Positions 45,301 to 58,601 of a DNA stretch of 64,000 nucleotides are shown piece after piece. Numbering within the stretch: position 1 is the stretch's first letter; every line of letters starts with the position of its first letter. A program made the translations under genes and the position numbers. The notes under the pieces were generated by a model, which worked only from the letters and a program-made list of their open reading frames with translations, was not told the origin of the DNA and ran no database searches. Origin of the DNA: Aralia elata (taxonomy: Eukaryota > Streptophyta > Magnoliopsida > Apiales > Araliaceae); contig CM068385.1 in NCBI GenBank assembly GCA_034770075.1, positions 76,934,272-76,998,271 of the forward strand. Direction: 5' to 3'.

Positions 45301-47708
45301 GCACAACAGATGGTAATAACTTTTGATGAGAACTGGGCAATTGAATAGAATAAACTGCATATTTAGCTGAGGTTTTAGGTAAAGAATGTAATGCAGCTAC
45401 AGTCTCTTTCAAGTCCTGATTCTGCTCAATCTCTTTTTCTTTATCTAATTCCAGACTGTTGGTGATAGCGACCTCCAAACTTTCCCTTTGTGTTTGTTCA
45501 AAAGACTTCTGCACTAAAGAGTCAAGTACATCAATAGCAAAAACAGGGTGAATATCACTAGGATACCTCATGGCCTCATATATGTTGAATTGTATCTTTT
45601 CACCATCAAACTCCATGGTTAAGGTTCCATTGTGCACATCAATCATAGTCCTTGCTGTTTTCAAAAATGGCCTCCCTAAAAGTATATGTGCGGGATTTGG
45701 GGATTTATCATCATCCATATCCACAATGTAAAAATCTGCAGGAAAGATTAGTTCATTCACCTGCACCAAGACATCTTCAATTACCCCTTGGGGGTAAGTG
45801 TTAGTACGATCAGCCAATTGAATAATAACACCAGTTTGTTTCAAAGGACCAAGATTTAAAGAAGCAAAAATAGATAATGGCATGACATTAATTGAAGCTC
45901 CTAAATCTAGCATAGCTTTCTCAAATCTGGTATTACCTATTCTACATGGAATTGTAAACATGCCTGGATCTTTACATTTAGGGGGCATTTTTCTTTGAAG
46001 GACTGCTGATACATTCTCACCAACAATGACTCTTTCATCATTTTTTAATTTTCTTTTGTTAGTGCATAATTCTTTCAAAAAATTTGCATACCTGGGTACT
46101 TGCTTAATTGCATCTAGTAAAGGAATATTCACCTCTACCTTCCTGAAAGTTTCTAGAATTTCTTTTTCTTGCTCATCCTTTTTTGAAGTTTTAGGATTCC
46201 TGGGAGGAAAAGGTAAAGGATTAGTCTTTAGCTGAACATGAGTGTTAGGTTTTACCTTTGATATTTCTGCATCCTCCTTAGCCTTATCTTCCTCAAGTTC
46301 ACAAGTAACTTTTGGTGCTTCCAATTGTTTTCCACTCCTCAAAGTTATGGCACATGCATTCTCTCTCGGATTAACAATAGTTTGAGAAGGTAGCTTCCCT
46401 GAACTTTGAGAGTCCAATCGACCAACTGTCGTAGCAAGTTGACTCATCTGATTTTCTAGATTGTGGATGGAAGTCCTTGTCTCTTGCTGAAATTGTTGTG
46501 TTTGATTCATGAATGCCTTGAACATGTCCTCAAGAGATGTTCCAGAATTAACAGGAGCAGCTTGTTTAGGTTGGTACTGTGGTTGAGCTGGTTGAAAACT
46601 TTGCTGCCCATTTGGGAAAACACCTTGCACTGGTGGCCTAGTACCTCCATAGCTCAAATTGGGATGATCCCTCCATCCGGAATTATAAGTGTTAGAGTAA
46701 GGATCATATTTTCTCTGAGGTTGTCCTTGATAATTCCCCACTGCATTTGCCTGTTGCATATTATCATCCTCTTGCAGTGTTGGGCATGCATCTGTATTGT
46801 GATTTGTTAACAAACAAATACCACAAGCTTTTGCTGCTGGCATGTTTCCTGTAGCCATTTGACGAACAAGAGAAGTTAGACTTGCAATTTGTTGTTCAAT
46901 AGCAGAAACTTTTACCTCATTCACATTCCTAGGTGAGAAATCAAGTCGACTGCCAAATTGTTGAGAATTAGCTGCCATATTTGCAATGAGATTTCTTGCA
47001 GCCTCGGGAGTTTTGTCTACCAGAGCTCCTCCACTAGCAGCATCAATCATGCTCCTATCTGTAGATAAAAGACCTTCATAGTAGTATTGGATGAGGAGTT
47101 GATCACTAATTTGATGATGGAGGCAACTTGCACATAGTTTCTTAAAACGTTCCCAATACTCGTATAGGGTTTCTCCATTATTCTGCCTCACACCACAAAT
47201 TTCTTTTCGAATGTTGGCTGCTCTTGAAGCGGGGAAATATTTTTCTAAGAATAATCTTTTCATCTCTTCCCATTTTGTGATACTTCCGGAGGGTAAATAG
47301 TAAAGCCAATCCTTAGCCAAATCTTTTAGAGAAAATGGAAAGGCTCTTAACTTGATTTGTTCTTCGGTTACTCCGGTAGGCTTCAATACTTGTGCATACC
47401 ACATGAAATTCCTTCAAATGTTTGTGAGGGTCTTCACCTGCCAAACCATGAAAAGTAGGTAAAAGATGTATTAGTCCAGATTTTAATTCAAAATGAGTAT
47501 TAACATCTAGATTAGGGAAGGTTATGCATAAAGGTTGTTGATTCAAAGCAGGGGCCGCAAGCTCCTTCAAAGTTCGGGTTTCTTCCATAGTGTCCTTCTC
47601 TTCACAATTATTCCGAACTACTTTCCTTAATCTACGAATGGTTCTCTCTATTTCTGGATCACACTTTAAATCACCTTGATTAGTAGATCGAGTTTTGGAC
47701 ATAAACAA
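42389..47708 (-). pseudogene. Athila-2 gag-pol polyprotein, one frameshift and one stop
   Basis: Starts at ATG 47708 or 47702 (MSKTRSTNQGD). A one-base insertion near 47385 shifts the frame inside gag; the next frame runs 47404-43010 for 1464 residues. In it: Retrotrans_gag 20-135, zinc knuckle from C194 (CX2CX4HX4C), protease DLGASIN at D500, RT about 820-1000 with FMDD at 951-954, RNase H from D1100, integrase HHCC (H1306, H1313, C1344, C1347) and catalytic D1376 and D1435. A TAG at 43010-43012, replacing CAG in SYHPQSNGQ, ends it just before the catalytic Glu. The same frame continues to 42389 (integrase C-terminus, LVDPVYED). Everything for capsid, reverse transcription and integration is otherwise present. 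Confidence 0.95.
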
Positions 47709-47796
47709 TCAAAGGAAATTCAAATTACCTGAGTACAAAAAAAAAATAATAAATAAAGATAAAAATAATGATAACAAAGAAAAATAAACTAAAATC

Positions 47797-47816
47797 ACTC
47801 CCCGGCAACGGCGCCA
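47797..47816 (-). other. Athila-2 primer-binding site
   Basis: Minus-strand TGGCGCCGTTGCCGGGGAGT, five bases from the 5' LTR end. Typical of Athila. Confidence 0.9.
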
Positions 47817-47821
47817 AAATT

Positions 47822-49699
47822 TGGTGTGTTGTCGCAAGCAACCAAAAATAAAACCTTACTGCGAAAGATAATAATGTAGTAGTGCAAGTAAGAGTCGATC
47901 CCACAGAAAGTGATTAGTCTAAATTTATGCTTTGTTTACCAAAAAGGGGGTTTTATAATTTGATTTCACTAATTATCAAGAACAAAATTTAAAGTGATAA
48001 GAATAACCAATTAATTAAAGATTTCAGTTCTCCCGGTTCAGTATCACCTTTTTACAACAATAGAATAATTAAGTAAAGCAATATTTATCCTTCAATGAAA
48101 TTAATAGCCCTAGGTAGCAACAAGCTCTACTACCCGAAACTCCCCTTAGATTACCACTTAATGAAACAAGCTCTTCACAAGATTCTAACCATTATACAAC
48201 CTAGAACAAGCTCTCTAGATTTAATATAATAGCAGTATTAAGAACTAGGGAATTAGACTAGTCCAAGCAACAATCACTCAAGTTCGGATTATTTAACTTG
48301 TCTTCCGATAATCATAGCAATACTCAAAAGCTTGGCCACAATCATGTATCACTAATTGCTACTTGTGATTAGGAACAATATCAATTACACGTAATACTAT
48401 CCCTTAATCTAGCAGATGAAATTAATCAAATTGACTTAATCGATCACATTAAACCAATCGAAATAAATATCATTCAAAAGTTAAAATAGATTATCAAGAA
48501 TGAACTTCATGTAAGAAGGAATAAATAGCTTATACTTAATCAAACCATTACCTGTAAACAAGGTTCAACATCCCCTTCGAACTGAGTAAAGGAACTAGCC
48601 TAACATATTAAGTCCAATTAATATTTTCTTGAATTATTAAAGGGGTGAGGACAACAACCTCACTATGGAGGTGATCCTCTTTCCCTACTAATTTATAAAA
48701 GGGGTGAGGACAACAACCTCACTATGGAGGTGATCCTCTTTCCCTACTAATTACACTAGAATTTGGAGAAGATGAAGAAGATGAAGAAGATGGTGTGTAT
48801 TAGTTTGTGAATTAGCAAAATACAAGCCTAGCTTCACTTGCTATTTATAGGCACTCACGTGTACAAGATTTCAAGATCCAACAACTAATTTGGGTCATGT
48901 GAATCAGCCATCTAATGCAATCAAAAACCCAAAAACGTGCTCCTCATAAGAAGTCAAAATCTGACACCAAAACTGATCAGCAGCTTGCAAGTTGATTTTG
49001 AATTAGTAGACTGCCAAATTTGGACTTGAGCAACGAAGAAAAGTTGTAGCCCTGGAGTTTATAATGAATTTGGGCTTTTGAATCACCTGATTTGGAGTTG
49101 GGAAGCTCAAGTTATGGCCCAAATACTACAACTGGTCCGAACAGAAATTCATTCCACGCGGGATTCGGATCAGCTGTATAAAAAGCAATATTTGGAGGCC
49201 CAAATGAACTCGGATTTTTGCTCACCATACCATTCTAGAAAGCTTGAGAAGTCTACTAAAAATTTCAAGAAGACCACATTTTCATTTGGGAACTTTAACA
49301 CAATTCAAATATCAACCGAAGCCCCAAAGGTCAATCTGTCCAAAAGCTTAATTTCCTGAAATTTTCAACTTTGACGCATGTTGGTAAAATTGTCATAACT
49401 CTCTCATCCGAGCTTCAATTTAGGCATTTCAAGATGATCCAGAAAGCTAAGAAATAGATCTACAATTTTCCTTCTTTGAGTTTTGAGAGAATAAGGACTG
49501 ATCAAGTATAAAATTGAGCCTCAAGCAGACAGACGAATTTCAAAACAATCCAAAAGTGTGGCAATAACACAGTTTTCATTTAATGGCTCCATTTGCAACC
49601 TAAATCAAAATATAAGAATAGTGAGTACATTTAGGTGCCAAATAAGTATAAAAGACTAGATATTAAGAGATAAAAACATAACAAATTTTATACTTATCA
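47822..49699 (-). repeat. Athila-2 5' LTR
   Basis: Drives the element leftward. Almost identical to 39252-41129. The frame 49078-49359 is LTR sequence made slightly longer by one substitution, and is not a gene. Confidence 0.95.
48842..48861 (-). promoter_or_regulatory. Athila-2 core promoter: TATA box with adjacent G-box
   Basis: On the minus strand CACGTG (48856-48861) is followed five bases later by CTATAAATAG (48841-48850). The copy in the 3' LTR is at 40271-40291. G-boxes bind bZIP and bHLH factors in plants; regulation by them is inferred, not shown. Confidence 0.65.
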
Positions 49700-50023
49700 G
49701 TTCTGCAAAGAAGTGTGGGTGCATCGGATATTATTCTGATAAAGAATTGAGAGAGTATATTGTATGAAGCAATAATAAGCACACTGCAAAAATATAGAGC
49801 TCCCAAAATATTCGGTAATAATTTTGTTGAACGGATCGTGCAATCGAGCTCCGTTTTCATCCCACAAGATTGTAATTCGGAGACGCCGCTGGGTTGTGGA
49901 TTGATTCGTGGATTTGTTCGAGATCTTCCGCACCAAAAGATTTAATACGCTTCAAGAGGTATTTTAATTTTGGTTCTCGAATATGTAAACTTATGCTAGC
50001 GTACATGGTATTAAATCCCTTCA
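49700..50023 (+). repeat. copia 5' LTR, remaining part
   Basis: After the duplicated GTTCT it continues to ...AAATCCCTTCA, giving an LTR of 477 bases once Athila-2 and one target copy are removed. Confidence 0.75.
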
Positions 50024-50024
50024 T

Positions 50025-50036
50025 TGGTATCAGAGC
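50025..50036 (+). other. copia primer-binding site, Met-tRNA
   Basis: TGGTATCAGAGC, a perfect match to the complement of tRNA-Met(i), one base after the LTR. Confidence 0.9.
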
Positions 50037-51437
50037 ATGCGCATTTCGATCACATGTATGCCATGTATGTAGCTTACATAAAGCTCCATTGATGAATGTT
50101 TAAAAAGCTTAAAAAACATTATCAAACCGAACACTTTGAGTAGCCATAACTTTCTGTATATTTGTTCGTTTATATTTTTGTTAATATGTATGCGTAGTAC
50201 GTGTTGTAAGCTTTCCAACGACATATTATACGCATTAAACGGATAAATATTGAAAGAGATATGATTTTTCAAAGTTTGGATCGTGAAATGGCATTTCTGT
50301 AATTAATGGATGGCTGGAGGTTGAAGATGAAGTGGAATCCCACTCTCAGTGAGATTCACGTTCATCACACGCGCTATATGGAAGCTCCCAAAATGGGTTT
50401 TGAGCATACCAATAGACTCAGCACATCCAATCGAGCACAACAGAAAAAATCGCGTCGCGAAAGGAGGCTGGGAAGGCGGCGCGTGTCTCACACGCGCACC
50501 AGACGCCGCTGCCACTCACGCGCCCGCGCATGGCGCGGCCTGCTGCTTATGCTTGGCGCGTGGGCCTCACGCGCCCGCGCGGTTCTAACCCATTTGCTGA
50601 CCCGCCCGATCCATACCCGATTGTTTGACCCGCGGAGTTTTTTAATGCACCGGATCTAACCCGCGGTTTTTGATCCGCCCGGTCTTGACCCGCGAGCCGA
50701 CCCGCGGCTGACCCGGTTTCCGGAAATTAGTTTTGTTTTTGTTTTTTATTTCAGAAAATGATTTCTTTAATTATTTTATTAATGAAAATTCATTATTAAA
50801 TAGTTATAATTATCAGAAAATTCTGGAAAAATTACAGAAATTTATTTATGGGTTATTATTAATATTTCCATTAATAGTTTTGGAATATTATTATAATTGG
50901 ATGTTTTTGTTAATTTCCAATTGTATTATGCTATGGTTTATTAATTATAATAATTAGCATAATTATCAGAAAATTCCAGAAAAATTACAGTAATGTTTTA
51001 TTGTTATAATATACTGTTAGACATTTTTTGCAAGTTTTCTCATGTGTTTATAGCATACTTGGTATATTAATTGATTAATAAAGCCTATAATTTGATTCCT
51101 TTTGTTAATATTTTTGGAATATTAATTGTTGGTACTTGGGATTAAATTATCATACTATTATATACACATGTACACTTATTCCTAGTGGGAGTAATTTAGA
51201 TGGTAGTAATTTAATTAAATTATTCTCTAAATTACACGTCTAATGCGCTGAAAAATTAAATTTAAATAATTGGGCATTCTTGTGGATTGTGATTCCAAAG
51301 CCTGGCGAAGTCTCCCTTCTATATTTATGTCACATTATTTTTATGTTAATTTAGATCATGCGGCAAAGATGTTTTTAATATACTGTGGTGAACAATAAAT
51401 ATCTCTTATTAATTCTCATATTTATAGTTCAACAGAA
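50037..51437 (+). other. copia leader with GC-rich island
   Basis: 1.4 kb without a real gene. At 50450-50725 it is dense in CpG: CACGCGCCCGCGC-like blocks, then about seven TGACCCGCGG/GACCCGCCCG repeats. After that it becomes very AT-rich, with a repeated ATAATTATCAGAAAATTC at 50806 and 50951. Frames across the island (50306-50659 and others) are composition artefacts. Confidence 0.6.
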
Positions 51438-54400
51438 ATGACTTCAAAACATATTATCGCAGATCTTAATCAGGGAAACAAATTAGACGGAGATAACTAC
51501 GACGTGTGGCATAGGAAAGTCAGAATGGTTTTAGAGGAGCAAGAGGTTGAAGAAACCCTGCTGTCCAAAATGGTAAAACCAGAGGGTGACAATGCAGATG
51601 ATCCTATCAAGGTTGCAGCCTTCGAAAGTTGGCGCAAAAAGGATCGTATTGCTCGCATAATGTTGTTGAGCTGCATGAACAATGACTTTCTGTTTGAGTA
51701 TGAACAGTACTTTACTGCACACGAGATGTGGGAAGTTCTCAAAGATAAATTTGGTGGCACCTCGTTGACAAGGTTGAGGGAATTAGCCATTAGATTCGAT
51801 GGTTACAAAAAACGTGATAATAACACTATGAAACAACACCTTCGAATTATGGCCAATATGATACGGGAATTAAAAATCGGTGGGACTCAATTGTCAGACG
51901 AGCAACAGATTTCTGCAGTGGTTCGCTCTCTTCCCGATAATTGAAAACATATGCAGGTGAATATGACCCATAATGAGAATATCAAGAATTTTGATGATAT
52001 TCGTCGTCACCTGGAACTTGAGGCTGAGCGCCTTGAGATTGTCAAATCCTCCAGGGCATATGTAGTTGAATCAAACCCTCATTGGAGGCCCAAACCCAAG
52101 AAGGGGAACAAGAAATCTGTTAATACTACTGCGCCTAAAGGGGCTGCGAGTGGAGGTGTCAACAAACGGAAAAGAGGCAAACGAGGTTCTGGTAAGAAGG
52201 ACAAAGCCAAGATGGCATGCTACAACTGTGGCAAGGCGGGACACTTCGCTCGTGAATGCACTGAGCCGAAGAAGGTAATTCCTAGTCCTAATCTATCTAT
52301 GTGTTTAGTATCAAGTACTGTTTTTGTTGCTCATTCTCTCCATATGTGGATTGTAGACTCCGGAGCAACGGACCACATAGCTAGAGATAGAAGTGGATTT
52401 GTGGAATATCGTCGCATTCCGGCTGGCAGAAAAGTATACATGGGGAACGATTCCAGTGTGGACGTGCTAGGCACTGGCACTTACAAACTGGAAATGCGAG
52501 GATGCTCAACATTAACCCTATATGATGTACTTTATGCGCCGGATGTCCGGCAGAATTTATTTTCTATATTATCAGTACTACGTTTGGGATATTCTGTTAT
52601 GTTTGAGAATAATTCTGTAATAATTTCATTTGGGACGAATATTGTTGGATATGGTTTTGTATCAAATGGTTTTATGGTTTTGAATACTATTGATTCTAGT
52701 ATTAATAGTGATGATTCGTATTCATTGCTTGTTGAAAATGATCATGATAGTTCAATTCAATGGCATGCTAGATTAGGCCATATTGGACAGGATAGAATGG
52801 CTAGGTTAGCTCGAGCAGGTCTATTAGGCCCACTCGCTAAGGTCAATCTACCCACATGTGAACATTGTTTAGCAGGAAAATCAACTAGAAAACCATTTGG
52901 TAAAGCTACTAGGGCAGAAACACCTTTGCAACTCATTCATTCAGACATCTGTGGCCCTATGAACGTGAAAGATAGGCATGGACGTTCCTACTTTCTCACA
53001 ATGATAGATGACTATACGCGATTCGGGTACACTTTCTTGATCTCTCATAAGTCTGAGGCATTAGAATGCTTTAAACGTTATTTGATTGAGGTTGAGAAAC
53101 AGTTAGACAAAAGTGTTAAGGCACTAAGAACTGACCGAGGCCGCGAGTATCTGTCCTATCAGTTTAAAGCACTATGTGAAGAAAGAGGGATAATCAGGCA
53201 ACTGACAATCCCTAGAACTCCGCAACAAAATGGTGTGGCGGAGAGGAGGAACCGAACATTATTAGACATGGTTAGATCTATGATGGCGCAAGCAAATTTG
53301 CCTATCTCTTATTGGGGTGATGCATTGTTGACTGCGACGTATATACTTAATCGTGTGCCTTCAAAATCAGTACAGTCCACCCCATACGAAATGTGGACCG
53401 GCAGAAAGCCCGAATTGGGCCATATGCGGCCATGGGGATCAACAGCTTTTGTACACAACACTTCTCATCAACATGGGAAGTTGGGTCCAAGGGGTAAGAA
53501 GTGTATCTTTGTGAGATATTCTGAACACTCCAAAGGCTATGTGTTTGTTGGAGAGCAGCCTGATGGGACTATATCCGAGATAGAGTCACGAGATACGAAT
53601 TTCCTTGAGAAGGATTTTCCTAACATAGGTGATGTGAGCAAGGAGATGAACCTTTATGAGATGGAGGAAGATTTAGGCACCCCAAATCGTACAGTAGAGA
53701 CCGAAGAGGATATTCCTCAGGCTCCTGTAGATAGTGGGAGTGACATACCTTCGAGTAGTTCTTTTCCATCGAATGAGGAGTCTCTTGTTCCTCAAATACG
53801 TAGAAGTCAAAGAGGTAACATTCCACGTCGTCTCTTTGAGATTGAGGGGAATGCTTTTGTGGCTGATACACGGGAAGAGGAGGAACCTCGATCTTATTGA
53901 GATGCTCTATCATCTGTTGTAAGTGATGAATGGATGATTGCAATGAAAGATGAAATGGAGTCAATGAGGACTAATCAAGTCTGAGACTTGGTTGACCTTC
54001 CACCAGGGAGAAAGGCTATTGGGAACAAATGGGTTCTTAAAGTCGCAAGGCGGATGGTTCCATTGAAAGGTACAAAGCTCGTCTTGTAGCCAAGAGCTAC
54101 ACCCAACAAGAGGGAATTGATTATGAGGAAACCTTCTCACCAGTTGTAAGGTTTGCTTCAATTCGCCTTATTTTAGCAATTGTCGCACATTTGGATTTAG
54201 AGTTGTATTAAATGGACGTGAAGACAGCTTTTCTCAATGGAGATTTAGCTGAGGAAATATACATGGATCAGCCAGAGGGTTTTATCGTAGAAGGACAAGA
54301 GCGCAAAGTATGCAAGCTCAAACGTTCTATCTATGGTTTGAAACAGGCTTCTAGATAATGGTATCTCAGATTCCATCGAGCCGTCATGGGTTTACGATGA

Positions 54401-55363
54401 TCGAGGAAGACCATTGTGTGTATATCAAACGGTCCAAAGATAAATTCCTTATCCTATCGATGTATGTCGACGACATTCTACTAGTTGGGAACGATAAGGA
54501 GATAATTGTCGCTACCAAAGGGTGGTTGTCCTCTAATTTTGAAATGAAGGACATGGGAGAAGCAGCTTATGTTCTTGGAGTTAAGATCTATAGAGATCGC
54601 TCAAGAAAACTTCTTGGTTTGTCTCAAAAGACTTACCTTAAGAAGGTTCTGGAGCAATTCCAGATGAGCAACTGCAAACCCATAGACACTCCTATCGCTA
54701 AAAGTGACGCCATTGGACCCGAACAATGCCCTACTTCTCCCGAAGAAATTAAGAAAATGTCCCATTACCCGTATGCCAATGCTATAGGTAAGCTAATGTA
54801 TGCAGTAGTGTGTACTCGGCCTGATATAGCATATGCGGTTGGTTATCTCGGTCGTTATCAGTCAAACCCTGGAATTGCTCATTGGAAGGCAATTAAAAGA
54901 ATTTCTTGCGATATTTGAAGGGTACTTTGGACTACATGTTATGCTATGGAGGACCGGACCTGCGATTGATTGGTTACTCTGATGCCAGTTGGGGAGGTAA
55001 CCAGGGAATACGCAAGTCGACCTCAGGATATGCATTCTTGCTACATGGTGGCGCCATCACTTGGTGTAGTAAGAAACAGACTTGCGTTGCTCTTTCGACA
55101 ATGGAGGCAGAGTTTGTAGCATGTACGTCAGCTGTTCAGGAAGCTATGTGGCTGAGGAGATTCTTCGAGGATCTTGGAGTCATCCTTAATGCTTCGGACC
55201 CCGTTACTATTTTCTGTGATAGCACAGCGACCCTAGATTACACTAAGGACCCTAAGTATCACGGTAGAACGAAGCACATTGACCTGAGGATGAACTTTAT
55301 TAAAGAGAATATAGCAAATAATGAGGTGATATTGAAGTACATGCCCACTGACCTTATGGTAGC
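51438..55363 (+). pseudogene. copia gag-pol polyprotein, broken
   Basis: Starts MTSKHIIADLNQ. A UBN2-type gag runs to about 52000, a zinc knuckle CYNCGKAGHFAREC lies at 52219, the protease motif VDSGATDHI at 52356, the integrase zinc region HARLGH...CEHC from 52764, the catalytic core (HSDICGP, RTDRGREY, NGVAERRN) to about 53260, RT about 54000-54800 with YVDD at about 54460, and RNase H from about 54975 to 55363. In-frame TGA at 51942, 53898 and 53982 replace Trp; TAA at 54209 and 54356 replace Gln. Frameshifts lie near 54045, 54395 and 54906. The region ends abruptly in PTDLMVA where a chromovirus LTR begins. Confidence 0.9.
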
Positions 55364-56957
55364 TGTGACGCCCCCAAATTCGGGTCTCCAAATACCCGGA
55401 TCTGGTCATCACGATCCAATATAAACATCCACCTATAACAACATATGGTATCTAAAATGCGGAATAAAATAAACATACGTTGTTCATTACAAGGTGTTAC
55501 TAGTCCCAGAATACGATTAACCTTAAACATTTACACAATCCATACCCTAAATAGCTATCAGGGTTTAAATTACAATAACAGTAATTAACTAACACATGAA
55601 TCTAAAGTCTGCTACAAGAAGTCTATCATTTCATCTTTTCTTTTCCTTTGTTCTTCCCTGACGTCTCGGGTTTAGCTGCAATGAAGTCATGATATAGCAA
55701 GAATGAGCAACGAATTTGCCCAGCAAGTTTAAAGTGCAACAATAAAGATATATCATGATGAAGGGATATTAAAGGGATTTCAACAATAGAATAATCAGAA
55801 GCAAGAATATTAAATGCTTTTAGAACAATTGATAGTCAAATAGACTTTGAACGATAACTTCCAGAGGAGTCAATAGCTGGTTGATCCTCTGGTTACTGGC
55901 TACAGAATAACGTACTTGAGGAGATCAGCCTCGCGTACCCTATGTATATGCATAACATCTGCTGTTTGTACCTTATATACGGTACGTGGGGTACTCCCCT
56001 ATAAATAAAGGGATGTTCATACAGTCTAAGAATCCTTACCATTGATTGGTTCGGATAGCTTTTATAAATTCGTACTTGCCTGACCGAACAAGGGTCCAGA
56101 CTTAACCATGAGTAGTTCAAAATTTCTGAATTTAAATAATTATATGAAATCAAATGCGCGAGTGCGAATGTCAATAAGTATACAGATGTGGAATAATTTT
56201 AAAAGTAATTAGACCACTTAAAGCGTGCTCGGAAATAAGATTCAAGCTTAAAGAATAACTTGTAACACTATATACCTTTTTGCACGAATTAAAACAATGC
56301 ATAAGGTTTAAAAGCTGCTCAATGCAAAAATTGAGTGAGAAGAACTTGCAAAAAAAATGAAAGAAGTTTAGGGTTAGGAACTTGCCTGTTCGCTCAGCTA
56401 CAATTTAAATCTTAGCTTTAATTACTTGACCTTGGATAACCTATCAGCTGGTAGAGTTGGTTTATCCATTAGCATTGCGTAATTATAAACAATTCACCGA
56501 ATTTAATTACTACCTAGCCATCAGCTAAACAAAATTTTAATGGCCTATAGCTATTATTTAAGATAAATAATAGTTAGTCCTGGTTACCTATCATATGAGT
56601 ACCCTTCTAAATGGGGGTTAAATCCCTTATCTATCAGTTGCAAGATAATTAATGAATTTAACATGATTTGATAATAACCAAATAGTAGTTGATCTCTTAC
56701 TAAATCTTTTATTTACTTAGTTACTATTTACCTTAATGGTAATTGAGTAATTATGACACTGATATCCTTATTCAACCCTAATTAGATACTCAATGTACAA
56801 ATTCTACACACACTTAATCATTATTAAGAAATCCTTAAGTGTTTATTATTATTTATTACGGACCAAGAATAAATAATCAACTTAATAATTTCCCTTATAC
56901 TTAATCATTATTTCATTAATGATTAAGTAACTATCATCCTTATTATCTCGTAACTTC

Positions 56958-57636
56958 ATTCATACTTAATTATTATTATTAAATAATAATTAAATACTTA
57001 GTACCTTTATTTATTATTTATTAATAAATAATGAATAATTATTTTATTAACTTTATTCATATTTAATTATTATTATTATTAAATAATAATTAAATATTTA
57101 TTATCTTTATTTATTAACTTTAATAATTAATAAATAATTATTGTATTAACGTTATTCATATTTAATTATTATTATTATTAAATAATAATTAAATATTTAT
57201 TATCTTTATTTATTATCTATTATTAAATAATAAATAATTATTTTATTAACTTTATTCATATTTAATTATTATTATTATTAAATAATAATTAAATATTTAT
57301 TATCTTTATTTATTAACTTTAATAATTAATAAATAATTATTGTATTAACGTTATTCATATTTAATTATTATTATTATTAAATAATAATTAAATATTTATT
57401 ATCTATTATTAAATAATAAATAATTATTTTATTAACTTTATTCATATTTAATTATTATTATTATTAAATAATAATTAAATATTTATTATCTTTATTTATT
57501 AACTTTAATAAATAATAAATAATTATTTTATTAACGTTATTCATATTTAATTATTATTATTAAATAATAATTAAATATTTATTATCTTTATTTATTATTT
57601 ATTATTAAATAATAAATAATTATTTTATTAACTTTA
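56958..57636. repeat. AT-rich, palindromic, roughly 100-bp satellite with alternating units
   Basis: Seven units starting at about 56958, 57055, 57154, 57254, 57353, 57440 and 57539. Each contains ATTTAATTATTATT and its complement AATAATAATTAAAT close together, so each unit can fold. Units alternate between ...TATTAACTTT and ...TATTAACGTT endings, giving a period near 200 bases. Confidence 0.85.
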
Positions 57637-58601
57637 TTATTATAGATTAAACAACAAAAATTAAGTATTTATTATCTTCAGTTATTATTTATTGATAAAT
57701 AGTAAATAATTATTTACTAACTTTACACATGTTTGATTATTGTTTAATACCAATTAACTAATAATTCAATAATTAACTTTGTTCACACTTACTTATTATA
57801 ATGATTAAATACTCAATATAATACATAATTGGTAACATTTTATCGGTGTATGATTAACTTCAATAATAATACCAGAATTTCTTAATCGCAATGAACCAAC
57901 ATAGTGCAATACCAACTGTTGAATCCAAGCAATATTATACAATTAACCAATACCAAACTTCTAATCAAAATGAACCAACAAAAAAAAAAAAAAAAATCAT
58001 CACAATCCATCCTGGCCTTTATGGCTTTCTATACATAGATTTTTCCCAAGCCAAATGACAACAACCCAATACACAGAAGCAATTTAATCCAATGCATAGA
58101 AAGTTTTGAATTTGATACTATACACAGGTTTCCCAAAAATGTCAGCAAAATCGATTAAAACTCACTAAGGATTCCATACTCAAATTTCCAAAGTAAATCC
58201 AACAAAAATTTACACCAACTGGTAACAGATTTTAAAACCCCAAACTTATAATAAAGTTTCCAATTTCATACCAATTACACTGTGTAATACAAATCAACCA
58301 AGCTAATACAGTCAGCAATACCAAACTAATTATAGAGATTTTCAAAGAACCCAAATCCACTAAACTGGCAGCACCAATTTGGTTACAGAAGAAGGAATTA
58401 AGGAAGGAAAATTTATACCAAACCTAAAACTATCATAGTTCGGTATACCTTCGGGTGATTCGACTTGTCGTTCTCCGTCGTCGTCCAAAATAGTTGACCC
58501 AGCCGGACATTCACACTATATTCGAACCCTAAATTTTATTCTAACTTGGACTCACAAAGCAGGGGAAAATCAGCAGCTTGGTTTAGGGATTTGAAGGGCT
58601 C

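Larger units (their letters stand above)
39252..49699 (-). mobile_element. young Athila element (Athila-2), nearly full length
   Basis: Two 1878-base LTRs (39252-41129 and 47822-49699) differ at four positions by eye (40443, 40488, 40510, 40901). A 5-bp duplication GTTCT flanks the element (39247-39251 and 49700-49704). On the minus strand: primer site, gag, protease, RT, RNase H, integrase, the post-pol GGGAGGCAACCC string, a hairpin/purine tract, a 1.1-kb 3' region and the polypurine tract. It lacks an ORF2/env-like gene. Two visible lesions break the polyprotein. Confidence 0.95.
39094..55363 (+). mobile_element. Ty1/copia element, interrupted twice
   Basis: The 5' LTR starts at 39094, is split by Athila-2 (39252-49699 plus duplicated target), and ends at 50023. 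It is followed by a Met-tRNA primer site, a 1.4-kb leader and a broken gag-pol. The 3' end is cut at 55363 by a chromovirus, so the polypurine tract and 3' LTR are outside the window or lost. Domain order protease, integrase, RT, RNase H proves copia. Confidence 0.85.

Noticed and set aside
50306..50659. 117-codon Arg-rich frame in the copia leader
   Set aside because: Open only because the island is GC-rich; it does not continue into known domains.
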